NCBI GenBank assembly: GCA_900169235.1
Contig: FWCC01000409.1
Span: 1-41,570, forward strand
Direction of reading: 5' to 3'
DNA from: Zarea fungicola
Lineage: Eukaryota > Ascomycota > Sordariomycetes > Hypocreales > Cordycipitaceae
Length of the DNA stretch: 41,570 nucleotides
Position 1 is the first letter of the stretch. The number at the start of each line of letters is the position of its first letter. A program made the translations under genes and the position numbers. The notes under the pieces were generated by a model. It was not told the DNA's origin. It made no database searches and saw only the letters and a program-made list of their open reading frames with translations. Of this stretch, positions 9,954-22,502 are shown one piece after another.

Positions 9954-12218
9954 TGCATTTGTTGACGATATCTTCCTTCATTCTTCTTTGGCTTCACCCT
10001 CTTCAACGTAAGGATACCCGTTGGTCCAGCTGCTCGGCGACTCCGATACGTGCAATGCTGGCGCAGACTGTCAGCCTTTGCATCATGGCATGAACGAGAA
10101 ATGCCAATAGAGGATGCTATGAAACCTATTATTGGCGGGGCATGTTAGAAGTCTCTATCTTTTTTTAGATAATAAGCTTGGCTTCTACATATGGCCGCGT
10201 GGGACGGCTAATTCACGTAAACGTTACCATACCATACGGAGAGATATCCAGTCAGGTTGAACATTATGAGGCAGAGTTCATAGCTTTCTGGCTGGCAAAA
10301 TGTCCATCTGTACTCTGCCTTGCATATACGCCTTGGAATACTTTCTGTGATTTGACAGCTGCAAATGTACCACGTACTTACGTACTGTGTATTTGCATTT
10401 TGTAAACAACTTTGAAAAGAGCGGAAACTCAGCCCAAGTTACATATTATTCTGACTATACTTACATTTTACATCCATTTCATAATCCTACGACCTAAATG
10501 ACACTAATACTGCAAGTAAAATCATGGTCGCTTTCACCTTACAAGCTTTCAGTCTGATACTTGCCAAGTCTGATTCAACACCCCGCAATGTCTACATGGT
10601 GAATCCGGAGTTCGCAGGGGGCACTGGCACCTGTTGCCCATTTTGGCAATTACCTCGACTGCCGACTACTCCAGTAAACACTGAAACTGGGCCCTGTAAA
10701 AAATGTCCATTGTATATGGAGTAATTCGTTGATTTCAATACCCCGCGGACAGCTACCATTTAGCATGATGCTGTAGCTGGGACTGATGTCGTGAGATATT
10801 GGCGCGACGTCGCGCTCTGGGGTGACTTGGTGGGATGACTGCGGAATTAGCCGAGCGCCGTCTCGGGCGCAAGGAGATGGGCATGGATTCAAATCAATTC
10901 AATGCAGCAATTACTGGATGAACATCTAGAAAATAACTAAACTAAAAAAAGAGGTTCTAATTCAACGAGTTACATGAAAACCTAGTGCTTACTTTCGTGA
11001 TGGTTTCCATCTGAAACGCGTTGCATTGACCTCGTCTGTGAGGGTCAATGAATTGCCGACAGAAACGCATCCATGCTAAGCCCATCAGCAGCAGGGAAGA
11101 TCAGACATGCTATTGACTACTCTGCAATATACCATGGAGCAGATAATCTAGGATCACTTCTTGCTATATGCTGTGGAAAAGCATAAAATTTGGTTATAGT
11201 TATATTTCTCCAAGAAAGGTAGAGAGCCCAACGAAAGCCAACCTGCACCAACAACACGGCTGATACAGCATGTAATGTACAGCTCTCATCTATGTCGCTG
11301 TACTGTAAGTTATTGTTGCTGCCAACATATGTACATGTCCAAGCACTTTGGTCTGGCGCGAGTATTCAAACAGCACCCTGTCATGACCAGCATCTTCATA
11401 AGCAACACCTTTCATCGCTTGAAGAGAATAAATGTGGCACAGACTAGGCTCCATCCGCCTGACACGTCCCCAAATATCCGCTCAATAGTAATGACCCAGT
11501 AGCAACTAGATATAGGTGGCTTGGCTCATCTTTGGCTTTGAAGGCATTGATCGTGGTAAGCAGATGTTTCGCGCTAGTCGCTCGGCAGGCGCCGTAGAAA
11601 TCAGACGACAGCCATCTTGTGTCGGGTTTACTGTAAGCATCGACCCCGACCACCCGACACGCGGATCCAAACCCGGAAAACCCGTGGCTAAAGGAAAGTA
11701 GGATCTGGATCATGACAACTCCAATGGCTACACGACAGACTGCCCGCTAGGGGGAGGCTTGTGTGCGACCCTAATGAACCACTCACTGCCCAACTGGGGC
11801 AACTCTGCGATATAACGGCGATTGTAATTTTTTTTGGCGATTTTCACGAAAAGAGTAACGACCTGGCCCAAATAGCGCTTGAACAAATAAATAAAAAATA
11901 GGCTTGCTGTCATCGAAACCATTCTGTACATTCTTTTGCCCTTGACAGTAGTCTGCCAGGCGTTTTGATGAGCACCACTACTTTCCTGTCGCGAAAATTG
12001 CCCTTTTCAGCTACTAAAGTGGCGTTGTAGATCTGTTACGTCTCTCTTTATGCGTGCCATATGTCGACAATGCACCGCGGTATAGACGTGTGCCGCATTA
12101 ACCGGACCCCTTGCAGCCAAGGCTCAAAATTTCAGCCCATGATACAAGGTGCGTTTTGCAACGCATAACCATTCGGCAAACTCAGGGGAGTGCTAAAAAA
12201 AACTCTTGAGTTGTTGGG

Positions 12219-12226
12219 TATATAAG
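12219..12226 (+). promoter_or_regulatory. TATA box of the four-TM protein gene
   Basis: TATATAAG about 83 nt upstream of the ATG at 12309, a normal distance for a fungal TATA promoter with a short 5'-UTR. Confidence 0.5.
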
Positions 12227-12308
12227 ATATGTGCTGGCCCGCACACTGCACATTGGGCAAACTATCCAGTGTTCATCCAATGTTCATCCAATTTTCAGCT
12301 CGCCCAAG

Positions 12309-12901
12309 ATGATGCGCCCTGGGGTTCTTTTCTCGTTGACTGCGGCTCAGGGAATATACGCCGGTATTTCCTTGGCACTGTTTAGTTACGGTACGCTTGC
12401 ATCTCTCTAGCCCCTTGTTTTTGTAAAATAGTTCATAGAATAGCTCACTAACTTTATATTTAAAGGCATCCACTCATCTGCGGTAAAAAGTCACATTCCT
12501 GGAGCTTTCGTTGCTGGGCTTGGATCCTCATTGCTCTCCGTCGTAGCTCTCTCCTACAAAGCCATGACGTGGCGTTCTGTATCAGAAGGTACTCCATCTC
12601 CCACCGTTAGAGGTGTTAATTGGCTAAATTTTGAGTAGGAGTCAAGTTATACCAGGTGTTTATATCTGACGCAATTCATTGCTTCCTCCATATGGCAACC
12701 TTTGTGTGGTTGATTATCCTAGTCACGGCGCAGAAAGAATGTGAAGCTGCGGGATGCGCCGTGGTGAAAGCAGCAACAGCCATTAAAGGTTTTGAATACG
12801 CCGTGTGGGCAGCGACTTCTACGCTAATTGGAATCGAAATATCGAAGAAACGGATGATGGCCAGAACATACATGGCGGAGAAGCTCGCAGCACACACCTG
12901 A
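12309..12901 (+). CDS. Four-transmembrane (MARVEL-like) membrane protein
   Basis: Exons 12309-12390, 12466-12588 and 12639-12901 give 155 aa. Introns use GTACGC and GTACTC donors; the second acceptor (TAG at 12636-12638) is chosen because the next AG (CCAG) would put a stop in frame. Four hydrophobic segments are visible at about 6-27, 36-56, 79-97 and 113-135, with short termini on one side and a basic tail (KKRMMARTYMAEK). Size and topology match fungal MARVEL-type or other small tetraspan proteins, but no signature residues confirm a family. Probably a plasma- or endomembrane protein of unknown function. Two ATGs are adjacent at the start (12309 and 12312). Confidence 0.7.
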
Positions 12902-13591
12902 ACTGTGCACAAAAAGTCCGGCGGTGTTCAGGCTTGAAAATAGTTGGTTAAATTGGACGTACCGGTCTGCGCATGAGACACATAGAAGTGTCGTGGGCCA
13001 GGGATCGGAGGCTGAGACAACGCCTGTCTATCTGACAATGCCACTTCGTGAGTCTTGTGGAAATTTATTTGAATAGGGTCCGATGAGGGTCTCTTGGCGA
13101 GAAAGAAGCAGATTTAAATGGCTATGGAGCTGTTAATAAGGGTGTTGAGGCATATGTCACTCCGTCGAGGCGAAGTCGAGGATGCTGCCCTATCGCAACC
13201 AAGTGGCCTTGGCTGTGCGACACTCCGTGAGTTGTTCCACGCTCAAACGGAGGCTTTCAACTATCTTCTCAGTAAATAAGCAAACTAAATACACGTGCGT
13301 TTGCAAGAATTATTACAATCGATCGTGTCAAATAAATTTTGCGTCAGCCAAATAAATCCAAGACTGCTTACATGAAGGACAATTCTTGTCCATACTCTCC
13401 ATAACATGAATCGATACAGGAAGCATGAAACCAGTTTTTACAAGAATGTCAAATTGCTTCCTTCTGTAGGAATGAGGCAAAGGAAACTTCCCAAGATCAG
13501 TTCGAACCAGTTTCCGTCAGGTCGTCGTCCCAGGCAATTTAGAGTCAGGGACATATTGGGCAGCAGGTCAACACAGATGGAAAGCAGTCCT
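12902..13591. other. Intergenic between convergent genes
   Basis: Contains the 3' flanks of the four-TM gene (plus) and the Zn2Cys6 regulator (minus). No coding frame or RNA gene could be supported. Confidence 0.4.
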
Positions 13592-15335
13592 CTAGCTGGT
13601 CAACCAGGAACGGGACCGCTTTCTCTCCCGCAGCAGCCTTGCCATGGAGAAGGCTTGATTTATCCCCATGCTGTGCCCGATTTTATCTAGGCAAACCGCA
13701 ATCCACTCTTGCTGCTCTTCCGAGGCTATCCCCGAGTTTCCCGCCACGAGCAGAGGCCACATGAGTGCGAGACCGTTGTTCCCGGTTCCCTCCATCGAGG
13801 GCCAGCCACCATTCTCTTTCTCATCTGCAGATGGGCACCAGTCAAAATAAAATGGCACACTCGCACATACGTCCTCAACAAGTTGCTTGAGCGTCTGCCG
13901 GCATTGGTTTGCCAGGAACGCGTATTGAGCGTCCGCCAGCAGATCGCGGTCTTGCACAATATCAATAATCAGCTCCTGGATGACGATTCTTGCCGAGCGA
14001 TAGTTATTCCACAACTTGGCGGCTCCTAGACTATTATATTCGTGGTATTCTCCGCCCCAAATGCCTTTGATGATTGGTTTCCCATATTCGACTGGAACTT
14101 TGAGGCTTTTGTAGTGCCATCGTTTCGGGGCTTCCAGCACTGCAAGAAAAAGTTCCGAATCTAGTCTCATGGCCTCGCATATGATATCCTTGTGGTAATA
14201 CTCGCGATTTGTCTTTACTTTGGCAAAAAAGTCTGCCAATTCCATGACAAGCGATGACAAGCGGTCCAAAACAGCGTCGTCAAGGCTTCGATAGGCGGCG
14301 GCGTGGTCCGTGAGCTGGGAAAGTATAGGTGGGTTCGGCTTTTCCTGAAATATTCTGCTCAGAGCCTGCGAGCAACAAATATTAGCCTCCATCCATGTCT
14401 TTCTACACGGCATAGATATTTGACAAATGCGACGTACAATTTGTGGACGTAAATGTGTGAACAAACTCAGCCCCTCGAGACGGGTAAGCTGCTCCGGCCC
14501 GCGCAGCTCTATCAACTGCGTCGCACCATCTAAATGGGCCATCCAACGGCCGATGAATGCCTCGTCAGTGCAGGCTATCACCTATACTACCACAATGAGC
14601 AACGGTGAATGGGACAGTGAATGCATCAGGAGAGTGACGGACCTCATAGATGCTAAGGAGAACCACCAAGGCCAGCGTTTCGTCTTTTCTGCAGCATACA
14701 CTGCTTCTGAGGGCCTTGTTTGTTTCTGCCAACGCGATTGTGTACTCGCTTTGTGCCTTGAGCATTGCCCTGGGCGAAAGCCGGACGTTGGCCCATGTGG
14801 CCAAGGCAACAGCATTGACCGCCGTCGTGATGGCAGAATGCCTGTGGCTCGTTTCTACGACAGGTAAGAGGTATGATAAATCATTATTACTGTGGGAGTT
14901 GAACTGCATGTAGTTTGCGATGAGGTAGCATCTCGCCGTCTCCTCCACCGAGTACACGAGACAAGGGGCCGCAGCAGGTACGCCTTGAACACTCTGGCAC
15001 ACGGCGGGCTGCGGAACGGCGGGGCGCTTCGTCGGCTTCTTTTTTGGCGGTCGTTGATTTGCACGAGCTGCGACGACGGCGCTCTCGTCCAGAAAGCTCA
15101 AGTCCAGCGGGTCGCGATAGCCGATGCACTCGGCCTCGGCTCTAATGCACGAGCCGCAGGAGGGCACACCACGATTGCACTGGCAACGAGACGGCGATCA
15201 GTCAGCGTCCAGGGTCAAACGTTACCATGTATTAAACGCGATGCAACAAATGTTGGTCACTCGAGGCTGACCTACACTGAGACGTCGTTGGCGACAGCGC
15301 AGACAGGCTGTGCTCAGTCGCCCTCGAAATGGCAT
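13592..15335 (-). CDS. Zn2Cys6 transcription factor
   Basis: Exons 15276-15335, 14643-15179 and 13592-14581 give 528 aa. The start MPFRGRLSTACLRCRQRRLS is typical of a fungal Zn2Cys6 subfamily. The zinc cluster is split by intron 1 and reads C11-X2-C14-X6-C21-X6-C28-X2-C31-X6-C38, all ligands present. A Lys/Arg/Pro-rich linker (about 60-75, PPKKKPTKR) follows, a likely nuclear signal. The rest is the helical fungal regulatory region, with WMAHLDGATQLIELRG near 190-205. The second intron (GTCCGT donor, 14582-14642) joins IYE to VIACTDEAF in phase 0. It should be a nuclear DNA-binding regulator; its targets are unknown. It lies head-to-head with the seven-TM gene at 16023, so shared control is possible. 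Confidence 0.85.
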
Positions 15336-16022
15336 GGTTGGGTTTCCAAAGTCGGCAGGTAAATCGGGGGAGCCAGGCTTGCAGTGACCGGAGTTGAATC
15401 TCTGAAAATGGAATGTACGGTGGTATTGTGCCACTTTACTGGCATGAGAAAACCAGGTTTATGTAAGTGTGTACGTGAATTAGGACCATGCCTTTGCAAA
15501 AGGCATCCTAAGTAATACGACAGTGGCTGAAATCTACTTGCGTCTTTCAGCAGCTAGTGGAGACCGACATATATACTGCATTGGGAAATGGCGCCGCCAC
15601 AATTCAATCCTCAGCTCCTTTTTAGTGTGAATCAAGCAGCTCCGGGCCTATCGCCGTCAGCGGATGGATTGAGCCTGATCTCAATTAGAATCAGCGAGTC
15701 GTGGCTGTGGGTTCTGTTGCTCGGGCTATGCCTTTGGTGCGGCAATCCGGCAGTGCTGAGCCATGTTATCCTGGCGTCGCCGAGCTCTAGATGCAAACTT
15801 GCCATAGCAATGGTCAGGAAGTTTAAGGTGAGATTGGCGTAGGATGAGGTAGGGCTATTCAAATATTCAATCAAGTTTTGCCCATTTCCAAAGCATAAAA
15901 TCCCAGCTGTCCGACCATCATTTTCCAAGTTCCCAATCCTATAATCATTCACAATCAAGTCCCGTTCTGGAAAGAAGACACAAAAGAAATTACACTATAC
16001 GCTCTCATAAATAATTCTTACC
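15336..16022. promoter_or_regulatory. Divergent promoter region, regulator / seven-TM gene
   Basis: This 687-bp region lies between two genes transcribed outward. It contains a near-perfect hairpin at 15481-15510: arms ATGCCTTT / AAAGGCAT around GCA, extended by outer TAGGA / TCCTA. I see no supported coding frame. Confidence 0.4.
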
Positions 16023-16874
16023 ATGACTTTTGGTCCAGCAGGTTGGGTCTCGGTGGCAGAAATCGTTGTCTATGTACCAGCCCTCATTGCTGCCTTTGTT
16101 GTCTGCTCACGCCATGGCTGGCATCGGGCCTCCGGCTGGTACTACACCATATTCATGTGCATTGTGCGTCTAGCCGGTGCTACTGCCCAGCTTTTGAGTT
16201 ATTCCAATCACTCCGATGGAGTCATCCAGGCAGTCATTATTTTTGAGTCGATTGGCATGTCTCCCCTACTTTTCGCCACTCTTGGCGTCTTGTCGCGCTT
16301 GTAAGTTGATCTCACAACCATCTTCAATACCAGTGGTCAGCATTATCTAATCATATTGCTTGGTAGTGCGGATTGGGTCATTTCGAGACAGTACTTCAGG
16401 TTTGGCGTGAAAGAATTCCGCCTTTTGCAGCTCCTCATCACCCTTGGCTTGATTCTGAGTATTGTTGGTGGTACCAGCACGTCACCCTCCGAAAATGGTA
16501 CCATTACAGTATCCAGTACAAGCAAAGCGGGTGTTGGTTTATACATTGCCGCATTTGCAGGCATTACACTCATTGCTCTTGTCTCTTTCGGCTACAGGAA
16601 AATTGTACCGCGCCAGGAGTCTCAAATTCTGACTGCGGTCTCCATCGCTTGGCCGTTCATCCTTGTACGCCTCACCTATTCTGCTTTGGCAGTCTTCAGC
16701 CACGACCGTAGCTTTTCGATTGCTACTGGAAGTGTTGCAATTCACGCTGGTATGACAGTTATCGGAGAGTTCATGGTCGTCGTTATTTATCTGTTTTTGG
16801 GATTCAAGCTTCAGAAACTTGAGCCAGAGCAACAGGGTGAGGTTACAAATCGCCAGTGGAAGTCTAGACGTTAG
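16023..16874 (+). CDS. Seven-transmembrane fungal integral membrane protein
   Basis: Exons 16023-16300 and 16367-16874, with a GTAAGT donor and CTAATC branch, give 261 aa. There are about seven hydrophobic helices: three in exon 1 (about 9-28, 40-58 and 67-92) and four in exon 2. The N-terminus MTFGPAGWVSVAEIVVYVPA and the ADWVISRQYFR segment after TM3 look like the widespread fungal seven-TM family of unknown function (of the DUF7702 kind). A Ser/Thr-rich loop with an NGT sequon (about 138-153) may face outside. The C-terminal tail is short and charged. Role unknown; transport or signalling are both possible. The start ATG has a good context (TTACCATGA). Confidence 0.75.
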
Positions 16875-17874
16875 TGGAAGCTCTCTCCCGGAACAATGCG
16901 GGTCAGCAAATAAATAATCGGATGGTAGACTTATGATGAATTCCATAGATGCTTCATAGAGTCCAGGTGAAGTTAAATAATACGTCGCATTTTCTGTACA
17001 TATAGATTCGTTTTCAAGTGGATTTTTGCCATGAGATTTCTAAGCCTCAAAATACTGCTGCGTCATACTACCACGTTCAGTCCAAAGGTCCGCATTGTAG
17101 CTAACAAGATACAAAGTTGCGACTGAGTCTAAAATCAAATTGCTACGAATATACTAGTATATTGGTGGACGGGCTGGTGCTGTAGAAATGACACATAAAT
17201 CACGGGCATTTCGGGTAATACTCAGAAATATACGTCATTTCAGCGACAAACATTGAAGACATGTAGATGATCGGGAAATTTCAGACTCGGAAAAGTTGAA
17301 TTGAAGCCCGGCCTCGGACATGATACTGAAGCACTAACTTCGTGCAGGGGGCTGATGACGCTACGTCCCAATTTAATGCTACTAACAAGCAGCTCCATCT
17401 ACCGGGGTCAGTCATCACCGTGTTATCAACGGCTCTTTTTCGGTCTTCAGCCCTCGGCCCTCGCCGACTTTTACCCTGGTGTAGATGCAGAAACGTGGCT
17501 GTGACGGGTCAAACCAAACGATGGAGTGCGTTAGAAAAAGCAGTCTGGATACAGAAGCACTACAGGCATGAGGCGTAGATGCTAGCGCCGAGCAATATGC
17601 CAGATTTGGCCATGGTGGATGGCACCCACAACGCGGCTTTAGGGCATTGCAGGCTGAAGATAAGCCCCGAGGTGCAGCCTCGATGTGGACAAGTTCTTGA
17701 AGGAGCCGTTAGATTTCTCGTGGACAGTGCTCAAGAAGGACGCAGTAAATAAGGCCATGTGCCACCATGATTCATATATAAGTCAACTTCTGTTACTCGA
17801 AAGTGAATTAGGAATCTAGAGAATAAATTATAACCTTGACCAATATACCCCTAAGCAGTCACTCAGCACCTGAA
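16875..17874. other. Intergenic, 1.0 kb
   Basis: Promoter of the gene at 17875 and 3' flank of the seven-TM gene. The short open frame at about 17301-17578 lacks any recognisable domain. Nothing else is supported. Confidence 0.4.
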
Positions 17875-19240
17875 ATGGGTTTGATACGCGATATTGTTGG
17901 CTCGGCCATTAACAACGGCGCCTCTGGAGTCAACAATGGCTTTTCTGGCAAAAACAAATCGGGATTAATCAGCAGCCTGAGGGATCAGGCTGTATCCTAC
18001 ACCACATCTGGATCGTGGAGTCAAGCACCAGTGCCGAGACAATACGGCAGTGGTTATTCGTCTCGCCCACAAAGGAGCAAAAGTTTGTCAGATCCAAGTC
18101 GTTTCAGAAACCAGCAACCATTTGGAGATGATGTCTATTACCAGCGGGAAGAAATTGACTCAAGCCGCCCTCGAGAATCAATAGCCGCATCTCGCCTTAC
18201 ACCCAGGAGCTCAATGCACCGGTCTGGCAATGACTTCTCGCCCGAGCTGCCCCCAGCGTATACTCCATCTTCAGGTGTCAGCCAGACATGTTATTACGAT
18301 GAGCAACCCGCCCGAGGGACTTACACGCATATGAATACGAGACTAAATGGCCAATCCTTACAAGTTGACGGCTTCCGCCCGCTTATTTTACCCCAGATCG
18401 CATATGGAGACGGTCAGCCGTTCCTCCGCGGGTATAGCGCTGAGCTCTGTCGCTACAATATTAGTCTGGAGTCTTTCGTACAAGTCGTTGACAGGATCAA
18501 TGTCGCCATTCTCCCCAGTCCTGAAAACCAGCTATTCCAAAAAGGCGCCAACATTGCTGGTTTTTTCTTGTCAGTGTTGAATTACATCGGATCAATTGAG
18601 TCAACAGAGACTAACTCATTTTAGACCAGGAGCCTCCGGCATAGCTCTCACTGTTGGCCAAGTCGCTCTTGGCCTAGGAGCCGCCGCAGGTCACTCTTCC
18701 AAAGTATCATCAGCATTATCTGAAGCGAATACGAATATTTTCTTCCCACTCGGGCTCGAGTTGTGGTATGTTCTTGCTACAATTTCCCAGTTTCGACTTG
18801 ATTCCAATGGTTAATATTTTTGTCCCTGGTTTAGCATTGGGACCTCTGCAGATGTAGATTCCATGGTTGGCATTTACACCGGCACTGCTCAAGCGACTGC
18901 AGGAGCGATACTAACAGAAGAAAGGCTGGAATACTACAACGGCCTTGTGGCGCCGCTTTCCAGTATCCTGCCGCCAGAACGGCAAGGCGGTCGTCAAGAC
19001 CCAATTGCCCTGCTTGGAAACCAAATCTCACGGCGCAATGATGAAAAGAAAGTTAGAAAGGCAGAGAAGAAGTTGCAAAAGGGTGAAGGCAAGCAGCTTG
19101 GCAAACTGGAGACAGGTCTAAAATGGGTAAGTTTTCTCTGCTCCATGTACCCGAATCTGAGAAAAGGGAGGGAGAGAGGGGCTAACAAACTGATGCTTAA
19201 TAAAGCTCATTCTTAGGCAGGCACGTTAATTATAAGATGA
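17875..19240 (+). CDS. Fungal protein of unknown function, Pro/Ser-rich N-terminus
   Basis: Exons 17875-18569, 18625-18765, 18835-19126 and 19217-19240 give 383 aa. The ATG at 17875 is the first in frame; the frame upstream opens only at a TTG. Residues 1-175 are polar and low-complexity (Ser, Arg, Pro), with LPPAYTPS, a PPxY-like site. Residues 180-330 look like a folded domain: LPQIAYGDGQPFLRGYSAEL, FQKGANIAGFFLPG and a Gly/Ala-rich hydrophobic segment (VGQVALGLGAAAG). A Lys/Glu-rich helix (about 345-370) ends the protein. I believe related proteins exist in many filamentous ascomycetes but know no function. The last exon (AGTLIIR) is the weakest part; the message could instead end in the intron. 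The PPxY motif hints at recognition by a WW-domain ligase. Confidence 0.65.
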
Positions 19241-19566
19241 ATCCATCTCCATGAGGAAGACCGGCAAGCGTTTCGGGCAGACTGCTTCCCTGCCAATCCA
19301 AAGACTGAGCTGCGTAGAGGCTGATATTCGAGAAAAAAATCAGGTTTCTTTTGCATTTAGTGTACCTAATCCGGAATAGATTTTTTTAGATGCTAGTCTT
19401 GTTCGTTCATGGCCGGCAACTCAAAGGCAAAATTGACGTGGATGTGTAACTAGCTCTTTGCTGCTGCGTTGGTAGATTTCAAAGAACAATGTATATTATT
19501 TATATCTTGATTAAATATTACGTAAAGAGCAACTCCAACAACATTACCGCTGTATTTTTTATCATT
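19241..19566. other. Intergenic between convergent genes
   Basis: 3' flanks of the genes at 17875 (plus) and 21060 (minus). AT-rich; no feature supported. Confidence 0.4.
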
Positions 19567-21060
19567 TCATAGTAGAGCCTTGACCTTCTTCTGATAATTG
19601 CTATTATTGGTGGCGAGCTCCGCCTCCCAGAGCATAACACCGCCGTAATTCGGCAAGTTCATTGCCTGAACACGCTTGAGCTCACTGCCAAGCACATTGG
19701 AATCAACATAGCCCTCATCTCCGTCAGCGTCACTCGCTAGTGCGCCAATGAGAAGCGATGTGTTGCCAATTGCGGCGCTCCAGCGCTGCACCGACTTTTC
19801 AAACCCGGGCTGGCCCATGTTGCACACGTTGTTGTTGTAGAACTGGACTGACACATAGTCAAGATGTTGGAAGAGATCCAGCTCATCCGGGTCGGTTTTG
19901 AAGGGACATTGAGGTGCCGCTGTCATGTAGTATTTTTTGCTGCTATCCGTGGCAAAGTTGGAGCGAAACTGCTTGGCCATGCCCGAGTAGCCGAGGGACG
20001 AGCCAGACTCATTGTCTGCAGAAAATATTCTTGTCAGCTACTAATTCACGTACTGGATCATTTTTCGTGTCAATTTAGGAAGGGCTGGCTTACCAAAGTC
20101 AACACCGTCAAGAATGACGTTGCCAAATGGGCGAATCTCTGGCTTCTTGGTGCCGCCCAGGAAGAGATTCCAGATTGTGTCCGCAACTTGCGCTCCTTGG
20201 TCATTGCTGCTCAGCCTCACATCGGCGTAGCCTGCCGCACCACCCATGCTCAAAAGGACGAGCTTGCCGTTTGCCTGGCACTTTTGGATGGCGGGGATGA
20301 GGGAAGTGCCGTCCTGGAGAGATATGGCACCGGCGAGCTTCTGGGCTGCAGACGATCCATTGAGAGAAGGAATAGCCAGGCGCGGGAATTGGCCCTCAGC
20401 GAAGAAGTAGCTGAGGAAGGAGATGTTGACAATGTCGTAAGACGGGTCCGAGCAGACAGTGTCCAGGGAGACAGTGTTGAGCTTCGCACCCCAGTACACG
20501 ACCAGTTTGTTTGTCTTGCCAGGTGAACCTTTGCCGCTGCCACTGCCGCTGCCGCTGCCGCCCCCATTGCTGCTTCCATTGCTGCTTCCATTGCCGTCGC
20601 TGCTGCTCCCGCTGTTGTTTGTCGCCTGTCCACTGTCGTCGCCACTGTGACCACTGCTCCTGTGCTTCGCCAGTCCAACGCCGAGTCCCACGCCAAGGCC
20701 GAGACCGAGTGCAAGAATTATAAAAACTATACCACCAGCGAGGGCAAGCTTCTTCCACAATGGCCAAGGGTTCTTCCAGAATGCCCAACGGCTTACAAAA
20801 CTTGTCTTCTTCTCTGGTTCCGACTCTGTCACCTCTGTATGGGCAGCATCAGCTTCCAAATCTGTCACTTGGACTCTGCTCGCTTCATTTTTGGCTGCAC
20901 CGACTTCTCCTTCAACCACCTTCACTTTCTCTGTGTCGCCCTCCAAGTATGTAACGCCAATTCTAGGCGTCTCAGTGTCCCAACCTGTAAAGGCTGTGAG
21001 ATCAGTTGTTGATGAGCTCGTGGTGGCTGTTGGATCCGTGATTGGGCTCTGCGGTTCCAT
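19567..21060 (-). CDS. Membrane-anchored GH18 (class III) chitinase-like protein
   Basis: Exons 20094-21060 and 19567-20015 give 471 aa. There is no signal peptide. Residues 1-104 are an acidic, Thr-rich cytosolic region, 105-131 a single transmembrane helix rich in GLGVGLG, and 132-184 a Gly/Ser linker (GSGSGSGSG), which points to a type II protein with the enzyme outside. Residues 185-471 are a GH18 barrel: KLVVYWGAK on strand 1, NISFLSYFF on strand 2 and LVLLSMGGAAGY on strand 3. The catalytic motif DGVDFDNE (318-325) is rebuilt across the intron and keeps all DXXDXDXE residues, including the acid Glu325. The C-terminal part has YVSVQFYNN and VMLWEAELA. It should hydrolyse chitin or a chitin-like glycan at the cell surface, perhaps in wall remodelling. 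The start is the ATG at 21060; the frame is open further upstream without a better start. Confidence 0.85.
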
Positions 21061-22502
21061 GTTGAAGAAGTTATGGCAATTATTTCGTTCTTCTGGTTGC
21101 ACTTCGTTTGTCTTTATCGGAAAATTTTGAACTTTACAAATACGGGCAAAACTCACAATTCTTGCTTGTGCAGACTGGTGAAGATAAAGGTGCGCGAGAA
21201 TGGACGTGCGAAAGAAAGTCTGGTCAGAACGGACATGACGGCTACTTCAGGAGAACAAAAGCTACAGACTGACATGATGTCGGGTGTAATCTCACCGCTA
21301 TCAAAAGCAAAAGGTGAAGTGGTAACTGAGACTTGGCATATTTCCGAAAGTTGAGTTGAGACAGAAAAAAAGCAAGACACCAACGTCGCAGACGCCGCCG
21401 AGTGCGGATGCTGCCGCCCCTATTTTCCGATTGGGAATTATGAACTAGAAATAGATAGCCGAGATTACATAGGAATGCCAAATTTCCACCCAGGACATTT
21501 CGACGGATTTTATCCATCACTGTCATGAAGACTAACATTGCATTGCTGTGGTGAAGATGGTCTCGTGCCCGCTCGAGGCTGCATCGTAGCCTCGCATTGA
21601 CCGCAGCTCGTCTTTAATGGCCGTTTCTATGCAAGCCACGTTATTTGATTCAATACGTAGCTGAACCAAGTAGAGGACCCTGAAAGACAAGGGAAAAACA
21701 AGCTCAAGACTTTGGCGCACCCGCAATTTAGCAAGTCTGCCTGTGCTTGCTTTTTCATACTACCAAAGAGCGGGCCACTCACAGAATCAAGTATAAATAG
21801 GCAGCATTTTTCTGAGGCAAATGCATGCACTGATCAAGTTTACTTATGCTTGATTGGACTGGGACTTGAGACATGACGCAAAGCTCAATTGAGTCTACAC
21901 TCTCATAAGTTACAACAGTGACTGTACTTGGCGGTGTGATGCAGTGTACTGTATGCACATATTTGCACAAATTGGTTCTCTAGCGTGCCATCCGTTTTAC
22001 GTAGTTTGAGAGAGTGGATAGAGACATCTGGCGTCTTTCTGATGTTCCATTAATTAATCTAACGATGGCTTTTGTTCCTTTTTTCTGGGCACTGGCCAGT
22101 CCTGTCAGGCTTTCGCTCTCCACTTCCTTTCTATCTATTTTCTTTTGCTTGTCGTTTAATTTAATTTATTGGCCACTGCCAAGAGCCAGAACCTGTTTAT
22201 TCTTCCAATAGTGCATTAGACACGAGCGCCAGCGAGGATCCCCAAAGTTTCACGCAAGTAGAGGAACTAAAATTACTGGACCACCACGAACAATAATGTA
22301 TAGGGTATCACCCATCCCGACGCTGGCAAGTAACAGATCTATCCAACTTGCAGGCGGAAGTTGCAATCTGTACGATTTACAATAAACTATGATATGCTCT
22401 AGGAGAATACGAGGTAAACCTTGGACCCCTAGAAAACATGGCACCGCGCTCTTCTTAGCTGTGGAAATCTATTTTGAACACCTGCCCTCAATAGACTGCA
22501 CT
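21061..22502. other. Intergenic, 1.4 kb; left border of the candidate cluster
   Basis: Promoter of the chitinase-like gene at the left and 3' flank of the cluster regulator at the right. Only short shadow frames; no supported gene or RNA. Confidence 0.4.

Larger units (their letters stand above)
9776..12308. other. Intergenic, 2.5 kb
   Basis: Apart from the promoters at both ends I find no supported gene. The only gene-like frame is a 66-codon one at 10524-10724 (plus), with a weakly hydrophobic N-terminus and four cysteines. It has no splice structure or recognised family and I do not call it. Confidence 0.4.

Noticed and set aside
10524..10724. 66-codon possible secreted peptide
   Set aside because: Weak signal segment, no splice or promoter support, and no known pattern beyond four cysteines.
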